Positions 25,542 to 34,288 of a DNA stretch of 64,000 nt are shown in pieces. Origin of the DNA: CATQHQ01 sp965243805 (GTDB taxonomy: Bacteria > Gemmatimonadota > Gemmatimonadetes > Longimicrobiales > Gaopeijiaceae); contig OZ251577.1 of NCBI GenBank assembly GCA_965243805.1, forward strand, positions 2,976,001-3,040,000, in the 5' to 3' direction. Position 1 is the stretch's first letter, and the number at the start of each line of letters is the position of its first letter. The position numbers were made by a program, and so were the translations under genes. Under the pieces are notes generated by a model. That model had not been told where the DNA came from, ran no database searches, and was given only the letters and a program-made list of their open reading frames with translations.

Positions 25542-26627
25542 ATGACGCCGACGGAGGACGGATCGGCGCGGTCGGGGCTCCCGGCGGAGGGGCCGGCCGA
25601 TCGGGGGTCGTACTGGGAAATCGTCGCGATCCCCATCCGACGGTATCGCCTAGTCCTGCTGTTCGCCGTCCTGTACTGCGGTGTGCAGGTGTCGCAGGCG
25701 TACTTGGCGACCCAGACATACTCTTCGGGGGCCGTCTTCCGGCCTCGGGACGCAAGCAGGGGTCTCCCTGCCAATCTGGCACGACTGGCAAACCTCACGG
25801 GCGTAGTGCAGCTGACCGCGAATCAAGGAAACTACTCTGCCCAGTTCTTTATGGCAGTCATGAGGTCCCGACACGTGCTCGACGCAATCGTGTCCAGGGA
25901 GTACACGCTGTCCGACGGCCGAACAACGACGTTGCCCGACTTGTTCGAGGTGTTTCCACGAGGCAGCGAGGCAAGGCGGCTACGGGCAGCCCGGCAGCGG
26001 ATAAACAGGTCGCTGAGGATCCAGCACATCAGGGATGCGGGCATGGTCAGCTTCCAAGTCGTGACTCCGTGGCCCGAGGTGTCCTACGCAGTGGCCCAGG
26101 TCCTGCTGGAGGAGATTAACTCATTCCACTCCAACATCGCTCGGAGCGACGCCAGGCGAGAAATGGACTTTATCGGCGAGCAGCTCAAGCAAAGCAAGGC
26201 CGATGTGCAGGCTTGGGAGGACTCGTTGCAGACTTTCTATGCGTCCAACCGAGGTATCGACGGGCACAGCGAGCTGAGCTTCCAGCAAGGCAGGATCGAA
26301 GCAGAGCTAGATCAACGCCGTACGTTGGACGCGCAACTGAGGACGAGCTACCTCCAAGCGGGCATCAGCGCGGCGCGAGAGGTCTCCGCCCTCCTGGTGC
26401 TGGCTTATCCCCGGCTTCCCGCGCTCAGCACGCGACCCGAATTTGACATTCGCCCCATCTTGCGCTGGCTCATGGTCGGCACGATCGCGGGCACGATGCT
26501 TGCTGTGGGGTTCGAGTGGCTCCGGCGGCTTTGGGACTACCAGAACCCCCTGGTCGTGGCGATCCGGGAGGCTTGGCCGAGACTCACTTCCCTGGCGTTC
26601 CTGCGCGCGATCTTTTGGTCGCGGTGA
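25542..26627 (+). CDS. Wzz-type polysaccharide co-polymerase
   Basis: 361 residues. Two membrane segments, at about residues 36-58 (VLLFAVLYCGVQVSQAYLA) and 312-330 (LMVGTIAGTMLAVGF), bracket a periplasmic domain, the arrangement of chain-length-determinant proteins. The middle has helical heptad-like stretches (FIGEQLKQSKADVQAWEDSL). No cytoplasmic tyrosine-kinase domain is attached. It should set polymer length or link polymerisation to export. Directly followed, 32 bp on, by a Wza-type exporter. Codon use looks less extremely GC-rich than neighbouring genes. Confidence 0.8.
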   Translation: MTPTEDGSARSGLPAEGPADRGSYWEIVAIPIRRYRLVLLFAVLYCGVQVSQAYLATQTYSSGAVFRPRDASRGLPANLARLANLTGVVQLTANQGNYSAQFFMAVMRSRHVLDAIVSREYTLSDGRTTTLPDLFEVFPRGSEARRLRAARQRINRSLRIQHIRDAGMVSFQVVTPWPEVSYAVAQVLLEEINSFHSNIARSDARREMDFIGEQLKQSKADVQAWEDSLQTFYASNRGIDGHSELSFQQGRIEAELDQRRTLDAQLRTSYLQAGISAAREVSALLVLAYPRLPALSTRPEFDIRPILRWLMVGTIAGTMLAVGFEWLRRLWDYQNPLVVAIREAWPRLTSLAFLRAIFWSR

Positions 26628-26659
26628 GGCTGTTCCGCACACGAAGGAGCAACGTTTCC

Positions 26660-29203
26660 ATGACGATCCGAGTACGGTTGTGTCCCCGAGTACGGTTGCG
26701 TCCGTCGCGCCCGAACCTGCTCGCGGCTTGTACGCTTGCCGCGTGCTTGACCGCTGCGGTGCCGCCCAGTGCGGCTGCAATGCCTCAGGAGGAAGCCGAG
26801 TTGTTCAGGCAGATCAGGTCGATGTCCAACAACGAGGTCGTCCGCCGTCTCGGCGAATCGGGGTTGACCAGAGCGGAGGTTCGCGACCGGCTTCGCAGTG
26901 CCGGCTACGACCCCTACTTGGCGGACGAGTACTTTGACGCCCTGACGCGGAGATCGGAAGTGCCGGGCGAAGTGGGGGTGGAGTCGTTGGACGCCCTGCA
27001 ACGGATCGGCTTGATCGGCGACGGCCCGGCGGAGAACCTCGCTCGGCCTCCATTCGACGACTTGCCCACCAGCAGCGAAGAGGATTCGCTGGCAATGGAG
27101 CTGGGTCCGCCGGTCTTCGGCAAGGGCGTGTTCTACTACCAGACGCCGCGCTTCGCCCCCTTTCTGTCAGGGCCGGTAGGAGACGACTACGTGCTTGGCC
27201 CCGGCGATGCGATCTCGCTCGTACTGACGGGGGATCTGGAGAGGCTCTACGAGCGGCTCAACGTTTCCCGAAGCGGCGAGGTGTTCATCCCTGCCGTTGG
27301 CTTGGTGCCCGTGCAGGGACGCACTCTGGGAGAGGTGCGGGACATGCTTTACGTGCGCCTAGGCCAAGTATACAGCGGCATTCGCCGGGAAGCTGGAGAG
27401 ACAACCCGGTTTTCGGTGTCGCTGGCCGTCCTCAGGGCGATTCAGGTGCGCGTGCTCGGTGCCGTCGAGCGGCCCGGCGCATACCAGATCAGCTCGATTG
27501 GAACGTTTCTGGAAGCGCTGTACTTCGCCGGAGGACCCACCGACGAAGGCACGTACCGCAGACTGCTGCTCAATCGCAACGGCGAGGATCCGGTCGAGAT
27601 CGATCTCTACCCGTACCTGAACTCGGGGAACACGTCCGGCGACCCCAGAATGCAGAACGGAGATGTGGTCTTCGTGCCTGCAGTGGGAAAGCAGGCGACG
27701 ATCCAAGGCCCCGTGCGCAGGGAGGCGGTCTTCGAGCTGAAGGAGGGCGAGGGGTTGCACGACCTGATCCGGTTCGCCGGCGGCTTGCTCCCGGAAGCGA
27801 GCCTGGCAACCGCCAACGTGAGTCGAATACTGCCGCCGTCCCAGAGATCGCAAGGCACAGAGCGAATCGTCGTGGACGTGCCGCTGAACTCCGTGCTCTC
27901 GGGCGACCACACCTTCGACATTCTCGCGGGTGACGTGGTGAGCGTCTCTCCCGTGTCGCCGATCGTTCGCAACACCGTTACCGTCAGCGGCAGCGTGCAC
28001 CGTCCTGGAGTGTACGAGCTGCAGCCGGAGATGACCGTGAGGGATGTCCTGGAGCGGGCCGGCGGAGTCTTGCCCTCTGTGCGCATGGACCGTATTCGGC
28101 TGTTGCGTGTCGACCCTGCTTTGGGCCGCTACTACATGGTCAGCAGTCAGGTGGAGCCCGATGCCGCTTTGGCGGAAAACGACCTCGTGGAGGTGTTCGC
28201 CTACGGCAGCTTCATCGGGGAGGATTCCATAACTGTGGTCGGTCGCGTCAGAAACCCCGGACGGTACGCCCTGGCTTCTGGAATGACGGTGAGCGACCTG
28301 ATTCTCTCTGCTGGCGGCCTCTTGTCGAATGCGGATCCGCGGGTGGCAGAAGTAGTCCGGATGGCAATGACTGACGGTAGGAACGAGGCGACCAGTGCAC
28401 ACGTGAGCATCGCATCCACATTCGTCGGGTCGGAGCTGCCATCGACCGGGTCCGAGAGCGAGCTCCAAGACGACGTCCAAGACGAGATCCACGACTCCGA
28501 CTACCCTCTTCAAGCCGACGACCGGGTCTTTGTGCGCGTGTCCACCGAGCGCAGGGAGACCGGCACCGTAGCCGTCCTGGGAGAGGTGTTGCGTCCGGGA
28601 GAGTACGCATTGCTGCGGACCGACGAGAGGCTGTCCAGTCTGATCGCACGCGCCGGCGGGCTGACGGCGGAAGCGAACCCGACCGGATTGCAGTTGAGAA
28701 GGAGAGGGATCTTTGTCGGCGTGGACTTCTCTCTGGATGGGACAAGGGGGGGTACCGGCTCGGAGGACCCCGTGATTCACACGGGAGACACCATCGTGTT
28801 GCCTGTGCTGGACAACACTGTGGCGGTGACCGGGAGCGTGAACTTTCCCAGCCGCACGGTGTACCGGCCAGGGTTGAGCGTGGAGGATGTGCTGTCGGCG
28901 GCGGGAGGGGCGACCGATGACGCCGACTTGAACCGAACCAGCGTCTTCTATCCCGATGGGAACCGAAGCACGGTCCAAAGGTTTCTGGGATTTCGACGCT
29001 ATCCGGCTCTGGAGCCGGGAAGCACCGTCTTCGTGCCGCTCAAGGAGGCGGAGGCCGGAACCAACTGGGCGCAGGCGCTGGGCACCACGGCGACCATCCT
29101 GCAGGCCGTGGCCGTCAACATTCTTGCGATACGAAGTTTGACGGATCAGACCACCTCGACCCAGGACACCAACCGGGACGACCAGACGCCGCCAGCCGGT
29201 TAA
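26660..29203 (+). CDS. Wza-like polysaccharide export protein with six SLBB repeats
   Basis: 847 residues from ATG 26660, with AAGGAG 10 nt upstream. A signal sequence is followed by a helical region. A polysaccharide-export domain starts near residue 175 (DYVLGPGDAISLVLTGD). Six SLBB-like units then repeat the V-x-G-x-V-x-x-P-G-x-Y pattern, from about residues 261 to 735. The hydrophobic C-terminal helix (TATILQAVAVNILAI) may form the outer-membrane pore as in Wza. Two LAAC motifs (Cys 24 and 29) could be lipidated, but the hydrophobic core before them is short. Paired with the Wzz gene; no glycosyltransferases follow. Its stop codon shares TTAA with the convergent fusion gene. Confidence 0.87.
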   Translation: MTIRVRLCPRVRLRPSRPNLLAACTLAACLTAAVPPSAAAMPQEEAELFRQIRSMSNNEVVRRLGESGLTRAEVRDRLRSAGYDPYLADEYFDALTRRSEVPGEVGVESLDALQRIGLIGDGPAENLARPPFDDLPTSSEEDSLAMELGPPVFGKGVFYYQTPRFAPFLSGPVGDDYVLGPGDAISLVLTGDLERLYERLNVSRSGEVFIPAVGLVPVQGRTLGEVRDMLYVRLGQVYSGIRREAGETTRFSVSLAVLRAIQVRVLGAVERPGAYQISSIGTFLEALYFAGGPTDEGTYRRLLLNRNGEDPVEIDLYPYLNSGNTSGDPRMQNGDVVFVPAVGKQATIQGPVRREAVFELKEGEGLHDLIRFAGGLLPEASLATANVSRILPPSQRSQGTERIVVDVPLNSVLSGDHTFDILAGDVVSVSPVSPIVRNTVTVSGSVHRPGVYELQPEMTVRDVLERAGGVLPSVRMDRIRLLRVDPALGRYYMVSSQVEPDAALAENDLVEVFAYGSFIGEDSITVVGRVRNPGRYALASGMTVSDLILSAGGLLSNADPRVAEVVRMAMTDGRNEATSAHVSIASTFVGSELPSTGSESELQDDVQDEIHDSDYPLQADDRVFVRVSTERRETGTVAVLGEVLRPGEYALLRTDERLSSLIARAGGLTAEANPTGLQLRRRGIFVGVDFSLDGTRGGTGSEDPVIHTGDTIVLPVLDNTVAVTGSVNFPSRTVYRPGLSVEDVLSAAGGATDDADLNRTSVFYPDGNRSTVQRFLGFRRYPALEPGSTVFVPLKEAEAGTNWAQALGTTATILQAVAVNILAIRSLTDQTTSTQDTNRDDQTPPAG

Positions 29204-31866
29204 CCAGCAGACGTTGCCACCCGGTCAGACGCCGCTACCCGGTTCGAGCGACCGCTAGGCCGATCCCGCTTGAAGTGGCGGAGCAGTCGTGCGAGCACCG
29301 AACGCGCACTGGGGATCGGCGATCCCCTCTGCCGGTTTAGCGCGCCGATGCGAAAGGCGACGCTCCACTGCCGGAACAAGGTTCGGTAGGCTGCGCCCAA
29401 GGAGGTGGCGGGGTCGTAGATGTGGGTTGCCTCCGACGAGACGCCGTTGAGTTCGACGACCTTGAAGCGGCCTGCCCGGATGTCGTCGACCGATGCTCCC
29501 CGGAGATCGTACCGGCCGAAGTAGAAGCCCGGCACCTTGCGGCTCATCGCTTCCACCGCCGCGGCGAGGGCGGGCGTCTCCAGGTGGCTGCCGTCCCGGA
29601 ACTCCGACCCCCAGCAGTGGTTGCCTCGCTCTTCGAGCACGACCCGCTCGCCGGCGGCGGGCACCCGTTCCATGCCGACGCCCAGCTCCCGTGCAAAGAC
29701 TCGGAACTGGCAGCGGAGCCGCCGGTCGGCGAGGATCAGCCTCGCGATGGAGGTGTGGCCGTCTCCCACGACGGCGGGTTGCCGCTTCTCGGTGATCCCG
29801 AGTATCCGGCCTTGGTCGTGTCCCGGGATCCGGTAGTAAAAGACGCCCAACTCCACTCCGGGCACGTGTTCCTGGAGAACCACCGGAGCCCGGACCCGAC
29901 GAAGCCGTTCTGCGAGGGCGGCCCGGTCGTGCGCAATGGAGACCCCGGTGCCGCGTTCCCCCACGTCGGGCTTGACCACCACGGGCCAGCCGCCTAGCTC
30001 CCGCACCCACTCGTCCAGCTGAGGCGCCCGTTCGTCCAACTGGGGTGCCCTTTCGTCCGACTGGGCGGCGGCTTCTGGCCCAGCGGGCAGAACTCTGGTC
30101 TTCGCCACTTGGGCGGTGGACTCGGGCGCACCGAGGGCGAAGAGGATCGCCGACTTGGATTCGCCCACAAGTCCTCCGTCGGGGGGGATGCCGGGGTTCG
30201 CGGCGGCCCACAGGGTGAGAGACCGGTAGCGAAGCGCGAGCCAGGCCACCCATGGGACGACCGGAAGGTAGAAGAGCCAGGGAGGCCAGAACTCCCAGCG
30301 CCGCACTCTGCACCAGCGGCCGGCGAGCCGTTGTCGTCCCTGCCGAGTGGCCAGCGCCAGGAGGACGCGAAAGACGATCAGGACGACGAGGGCCGTGCCC
30401 GCCAGCCAAGCCAGGGCTCGGTCGCGGAAGACGCCGAGCCACTCCTGGACGGCGGCTCCGAAGAGCACGGAGGCGCCCACCAGCAGGGGGGTCCAAAGGG
30501 CGGCCGCCACCAGCGTCCAGAGGACGAACCGGGGGAAGGGAAGGCGCACCACGCCGGCCGCCGTGTAGGTGGGCAGGCGAGTGCCGGGAACGAAGCGCCC
30601 GGTCAGGATGAGAGCGGCGCTGCGCTCCTCGAACCAACGGCACGCGCGCTCCAGGTCCTCGGGGCGGAGGAGCCATCGGAAGGGGGCGACCCGCGTAACT
30701 GGCCGCCCCAAGCGACCGGCCCCGTACAGCATGAAGTCGCCCAAGACGATCCCGACGAAGCAGGCGGCGGTGGCGGCCAGCCAGGGCAGCGAGCCCTGGG
30801 CCACGAGGAGGCCGGCGCCGATGCACGTCAGGTCCTCCGACACGAAGGTGGCGGCAACGAGCAGCAGGATCATCGCCGCCAGCGCGAGACCCTCCACGGG
30901 GGGAGCGGCGGCGGGGTTGAACGGCGTCGCTGCCGCGCGAACGCGGTCTGGTGCCGCACTGGCGCGGATGGTCGCCTGGCCGGCTTCCGCCCGGTCGAGG
31001 AAGTCCAGGATCGGTCCGGCCACCACTTCGGGCCGCGTAAACGTCAGGAAGTGGTCGCCGGCCAGCATGACCAGCTCGGACTGGGGCACGATCCGGTGGT
31101 GCTCCCGGGCGGCCGCGGCGGGCACCAGGAGGTCGCGGCTGCCGTGGACGACGAGCATGGGGCCGGGGTAGCTCGCCAGAATCCCCCGCAGCGGCCGCTG
31201 GTCGGTGTCGTAGAAGCTGCGCGCGTAGGCGCGGCCGAAGAAGGCGTCGTCGAGGAGACCGAAGTGGGGAAGGAGCCCTTCCGCGGCGGCCAAGACGAAG
31301 AGCTGCAGCCCGTGGACGGCGTGGTTGAGGTGGTAGCTCCCCAGCAGCTCGAGCTCCTGCACTCCGACGGACGACAGAAGGGTCAGCGACGCGAGGCGGC
31401 CGGGGTCGGCGCGGTGCATCTCCAGTGCCACGCCGCCGCCCAGAGAGAAGCCCACAGCGTGGACGGGGCCCACGTCCAGGGAGTCCAACATCTGCAGGAC
31501 CATCGCCGCCTGGGCCCGAATCGAGTAGTCGGGGAGCCGGGGACTCGATGCGCCGAAGCCTGGAAGGTCGGGCGCCAGAGTGCGGTAGCTCGCGGCGATC
31601 TCGGGTGCGATCCGCCGAAACGATGCGCCGTTGCCCGGGCTGCCGTGGAGCAGCAGGACGGGCGTGCGACCCTCAACCGACATGCGCGCTACCGGCCACT
31701 CGCGATAGGCGATCCGCACGGGGCCTCGCCGGGACCGCGGCGCCCCCTCCACCGACTGGAGCTGCTGGTCGGCGGCGGGCGCAGCTTCGGGCCGTTGCCG
31801 GCGCACCAAGTGGGATGCGCCCAGGAGCGCCAGGTAGAGCAGCAGCAGGTGCCGAGCGCGGATCAC
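29200..31866 (-). CDS. Alpha/beta-hydrolase - VTT (DedA-like) - ATP-grasp fusion protein
   Basis: 888 residues. Residues ~45-292: alpha/beta hydrolase with oxyanion LLLHGSPGNG, nucleophile S141 (VGFSLGGG), acid D245 (HGSRDLLVP) and H272 (AGDHFLTF), so the triad is complete. Residues ~325-505: VTT/DedA membrane domain with GDFMLYGAGRLGRP and RFVPGTRLPTYTAAG. One or two helices follow near 525-550. Residues ~565-845: ATP-grasp ligase with K632 (VVVKPDVGERGTGVSI), acidic ligands near QEHVPGVELG, and E805/N807 (FKVVELNG) for Mg-ATP. A QLDERAP duplication marks the linker at 609-618. The gene lies 13 bp after the OlsA-like gene. I infer a membrane enzyme that ligates a carboxylate to an amine on a lipid or its precursor, with VTT-assisted translocation and hydrolytic trimming. 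The exact chemistry is unknown. Confidence 0.85.
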   Translation of the reverse strand: MIRARHLLLLYLALLGASHLVRRQRPEAAPAADQQLQSVEGAPRSRRGPVRIAYREWPVARMSVEGRTPVLLLHGSPGNGASFRRIAPEIAASYRTLAPDLPGFGASSPRLPDYSIRAQAAMVLQMLDSLDVGPVHAVGFSLGGGVALEMHRADPGRLASLTLLSSVGVQELELLGSYHLNHAVHGLQLFVLAAAEGLLPHFGLLDDAFFGRAYARSFYDTDQRPLRGILASYPGPMLVVHGSRDLLVPAAAAREHHRIVPQSELVMLAGDHFLTFTRPEVVAGPILDFLDRAEAGQATIRASAAPDRVRAAATPFNPAAAPPVEGLALAAMILLLVAATFVSEDLTCIGAGLLVAQGSLPWLAATAACFVGIVLGDFMLYGAGRLGRPVTRVAPFRWLLRPEDLERACRWFEERSAALILTGRFVPGTRLPTYTAAGVVRLPFPRFVLWTLVAAALWTPLLVGASVLFGAAVQEWLGVFRDRALAWLAGTALVVLIVFRVLLALATRQGRQRLAGRWCRVRRWEFWPPWLFYLPVVPWVAWLALRYRSLTLWAAANPGIPPDGGLVGESKSAILFALGAPESTAQVAKTRVLPAGPEAAAQSDERAPQLDERAPQLDEWVRELGGWPVVVKPDVGERGTGVSIAHDRAALAERLRRVRAPVVLQEHVPGVELGVFYYRIPGHDQGRILGITEKRQPAVVGDGHTSIARLILADRRLRCQFRVFARELGVGMERVPAAGERVVLEERGNHCWGSEFRDGSHLETPALAAAVEAMSRKVPGFYFGRYDLRGASVDDIRAGRFKVVELNGVSSEATHIYDPATSLGAAYRTLFRQWSVAFRIGALNRQRGSPIPSARSVLARLLRHFKRDRPSGRSNRVAASDRVATSAG

Positions 31867-31879
31867 GGCCGAGCGCGAA

Positions 31880-32701
31880 TCACGCTACGGGCTCGAAGCT
31901 CCGCAGCATCGCCCGGCGGAGGGCGGCGGCCAGCTCCTTTCGGTCGTCGGCGAGTACGGGCGAGTCGCCGAAGCGAACGCGACAGCGAATCTCCTTCAGG
32001 GCGCACACCCCCGCCAAGTGGGGCAGGAAGGCCATCTCGCCCCACCAGCACACCCGGTCTCGTGCGCCGCCGCCGGACACCCCGTACCAGATCGTGGCCC
32101 AGTGCACCGGGGCGCGATGAAGGGCCGCGTCGGCCAGAAGCGACGACTTGAAGGGCAAGATATCGGCGCCGCTGGTGCTGGTGGCTTCGGGGAAGACGGC
32201 CACGCCGTCGCCCCGCTCCAGGGCGCGTCTCATCCCCGCCAGGGCGTGCACCGTGTCCCTTCGCTGGGTCCGGTCGATGTACACGGTTCCGCCGACCGTC
32301 GCCGCCAAGCCCAAGAGCGGCCACCGGCGCACCTCCGCCTTGGAGACGAACACCACGGGCAGCGCCGACGCCAGCACGGGGATGTCCAGGTAGCTCAAGT
32401 GGTTGGAGACGACCAGCGCGCCTGGAGGAGGCGCGGAGCCGCCCTCGGTGGAGAGGCGAACGCCCAACGTGCGCAGGACGCCACGTCCCCAGAGCCGAGT
32501 CACCGCCCGCCGGATTCGGGCCCGCCGAGCCGCCGAGCGTGGTCCCCGTCCCGGAACGAACGCCCAGGCGATCACGATGAGCCCGGCCATTGCGACCGTC
32601 CACGCCAGCACGACCGCAACCTTGACGGCGGTCCGCGGCCAGTCCCGAAGGCGGGGACGGTACGGTTGCGCTTCGCTACCGAAAGAAGCTCTGGTAGACA
32701 T
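31880..32701 (-). CDS. OlsA-like lysophospholipid/aminolipid O-acyltransferase
   Basis: 273 residues. One N-terminal membrane helix (VVLAWTVAMAGLIVIAW) anchors a PlsC-type acyltransferase domain. The catalytic motif is NHLSYLD (H101, D106; the NHxSxxD form of Hx4D). FPEATSTSGAD at 170-180 followed by ILPFKSSL corresponds to the FPEGT(S/T)SDG...LPFRSSL block common in OlsA proteins, with Ala in place of Gly. It should acylate a hydroxyl on a lyso-lipid using acyl-ACP or acyl-CoA. The gene overlaps the upstream OlsB-like gene by 26 bp, the classic partner in ornithine-lipid synthesis. A general PlsC role in phosphatidic acid synthesis is the alternative. Confidence 0.85.
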   Translation of the reverse strand: MSTRASFGSEAQPYRPRLRDWPRTAVKVAVVLAWTVAMAGLIVIAWAFVPGRGPRSAARRARIRRAVTRLWGRGVLRTLGVRLSTEGGSAPPPGALVVSNHLSYLDIPVLASALPVVFVSKAEVRRWPLLGLAATVGGTVYIDRTQRRDTVHALAGMRRALERGDGVAVFPEATSTSGADILPFKSSLLADAALHRAPVHWATIWYGVSGGGARDRVCWWGEMAFLPHLAGVCALKEIRCRVRFGDSPVLADDRKELAAALRRAMLRSFEPVA

Positions 32702-33509
32702 GGCGGCCCAGCCTCTGAATGTCCAGCAGGACCAGGAAGTCGATCGTCCCGAACTCCCGATCGATGGCGGGAGGTCCGCATATCTTCGCGCCCAAGTTCA
32801 GGTAGCTCTGGAAGAGGGGCGGGACGTCCATGGAGCCGCCCGCCGCGTCCTCGTAGTCGTGCAGCCCGCACTCCAAGCCCGGGAGCGGCCACGCCCGCAC
32901 GGTGGGGTGCAGGTGTCCATCCGCCACCAGCTGGGAGTGAACTTGGTTCCCCAACCGCCCGTCCTGGGTGGTCAGGGAGCAGCAACCGAAGAGGTATCGC
33001 TTGTCGGTGCACGTGAGGTAGCGCGCCAGCCCCTGCCAGAGCAGGTGAAGCACCCGGCGGCTCCTGTGTTCCTTGTCGATGCACGCCCGCCCCACCTCCA
33101 CCAAGCGCTCCACGACGGGCAGGGGGAAGCCGGAGACGTCGAACTCCCTGGCCGAGTAGAACCCGCAGTTCGCCGCGGCCATGGCGGCGGTCTGCATCCG
33201 GTAGGTCCCGACGGCGGTTCCTGTGCGCTCGTCCATGATCAGGAGGTGGTGCATCGACTCGTCCAGGTCGTCGGCGTCCAGTCCCGAATCGAACGACGAC
33301 TCCAGTCCCTCGCCGAGCTCCAGGTTGAAGACCCGAAAGCGGAGACTCTGCACCGCGCGAAGCTGCTCGGTGCGGCGAACGAAGGTGAGGCGGTAGCGCC
33401 CCTTGACGATGTCGTCGGGCGGCAGGACCTCTTCGGCGACGGGGAAGGCGGCAGCCCTTCGGCCTGCTGGTGGTGCCGCTGGTGCTGGGTCGCTCTCGGG
33501 ATGGGTCAA
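32676..33509 (-). CDS. OlsB-like N-acyltransferase (GNAT fold)
   Basis: 277 residues from a TTG start overlapping the preceding TGA. The core matches the OlsB / hemolysin-like acyltransferase family: LRFRVFNLELGEG, then DESMHHLLIMD, VEVGRACIDKEHRSRRVLHL, LFGCCSL, and a C-terminal FQSYLNLGAKICGPPAIDRE. OlsB enzymes transfer a 3-hydroxyacyl group from ACP to the alpha-amino group of ornithine, lysine, glutamine or glycine, giving a lyso-aminolipid that OlsA completes. The adjacent overlapping OlsA-like gene supports this. Which amino acid is used here cannot be read from sequence. About 30 N-terminal residues are Pro/Ala-rich and probably disordered. Confidence 0.86.
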   Translation of the reverse strand: MTHPESDPAPAAPPAGRRAAAFPVAEEVLPPDDIVKGRYRLTFVRRTEQLRAVQSLRFRVFNLELGEGLESSFDSGLDADDLDESMHHLLIMDERTGTAVGTYRMQTAAMAAANCGFYSAREFDVSGFPLPVVERLVEVGRACIDKEHRSRRVLHLLWQGLARYLTCTDKRYLFGCCSLTTQDGRLGNQVHSQLVADGHLHPTVRAWPLPGLECGLHDYEDAAGGSMDVPPLFQSYLNLGAKICGPPAIDREFGTIDFLVLLDIQRLGRHVYQSFFR

Positions 33510-34288
33510 CGGAGCCTCCGAACTTGGCTGGGGTCGACTCGCAAGAAGGTAGTGGGACCCTGCCGGACAAGCCGCCCGGTTGCCCCCACCGGGACTCCGG
33601 CCAGATCCGCCAGGGGACGGCCCACGGCTTGGCCTGCGGGGCCCGTCACGACGATGCCTTCGACGACGCCGTCAGTCCTCCGGACGGCCAGAAGGGGCGG
33701 CACGCCGCCTCGGAGACAGAGAGCCGCGCACTCTCGGTGAACGATCCCCGAGCCTGGGTTCATCACCCCCAGGTGGCACTTGGTGCCGACGATCTCGCCC
33801 TCCAGGTAGTGCTCGCCCAGCTCCACCGCGCGGCTAGGGCTGCCGTCGGCGTCGCGGCTGGGGGCTTCGTCGGGGTCGCGGCCTCGGCTCCCGTCGGCGT
33901 TGGTGCCAAGCGTGTCGACAGCCGGGAGCAGCGAGCCGGGAACCACCTCGATCATCGCCTGGCCGCCACGAAACGCCAGGGAGCCGTCCAGCGCCGTCCA
34001 GCGGCCGACCGTCCCCTGGACCAGCTCGTCGGCGCCCGATTTGCCGGGGCCGACCAGAAGGTAGCGGGTCGCGACGGCCCCCCGGGGGACGATCAGCGAC
34101 GGATAGGGGTCTGCCGCCACGAAGCCCTCGAAGGAGCGGACCACGCCGAACTCGAACGCCGACGCCGGCAGCGTCCGGTGGCCTCTGGCGGCGAAGACGG
34201 CAACGGCGGCAACGACGAGCCCGGCGGCGACACCCATGGCCCAGCGGCCCGTGACGAGGCTGACGTGGCGGCTGGCCGAGCGGATCAT
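33506..34288 (-). CDS. Membrane-anchored protein with Cys/His cluster, redox-linked unknown
   Basis: 260 residues. One N-terminal helix (WAMGVAAGLVVAAVAVFAA) anchors an extracytoplasmic domain. The distinctive motif is KCHLGVMNPGSG...HRECAALCLRGG, placing C171, H172, H184, C187 and C191 as a possible metal, heme or disulfide site. I recall similar uncharacterised proteins next to Rieske proteins, but know no function. A low-complexity Asp/Arg/Ser linker (residues 128-153) is repetitive. The gene overlaps both neighbours by 4 bp (ATGA with the heme-Rieske fusion, TTGA with the OlsB-like gene), so it is embedded in the operon. I infer a periplasmic redox role with the Rieske fusion. Confidence 0.62.
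   Translation of the reverse strand: MIRSASRHVSLVTGRWAMGVAAGLVVAAVAVFAARGHRTLPASAFEFGVVRSFEGFVAADPYPSLIVPRGAVATRYLLVGPGKSGADELVQGTVGRWTALDGSLAFRGGQAMIEVVPGSLLPAVDTLGTNADGSRGRDPDEAPSRDADGSPSRAVELGEHYLEGEIVGTKCHLGVMNPGSGIVHRECAALCLRGGVPPLLAVRRTDGVVEGIVVTGPAGQAVGRPLADLAGVPVGATGRLVRQGPTTFLRVDPSQVRRLR

Noticed and set aside
30109..32151. Long plus-strand open frame opposite the hydrolase-VTT-ATP-grasp gene.
   Set aside because: Low-complexity Glu/Gly/Arg translation, whereas the minus-strand frame has complete catalytic motifs for three domains.
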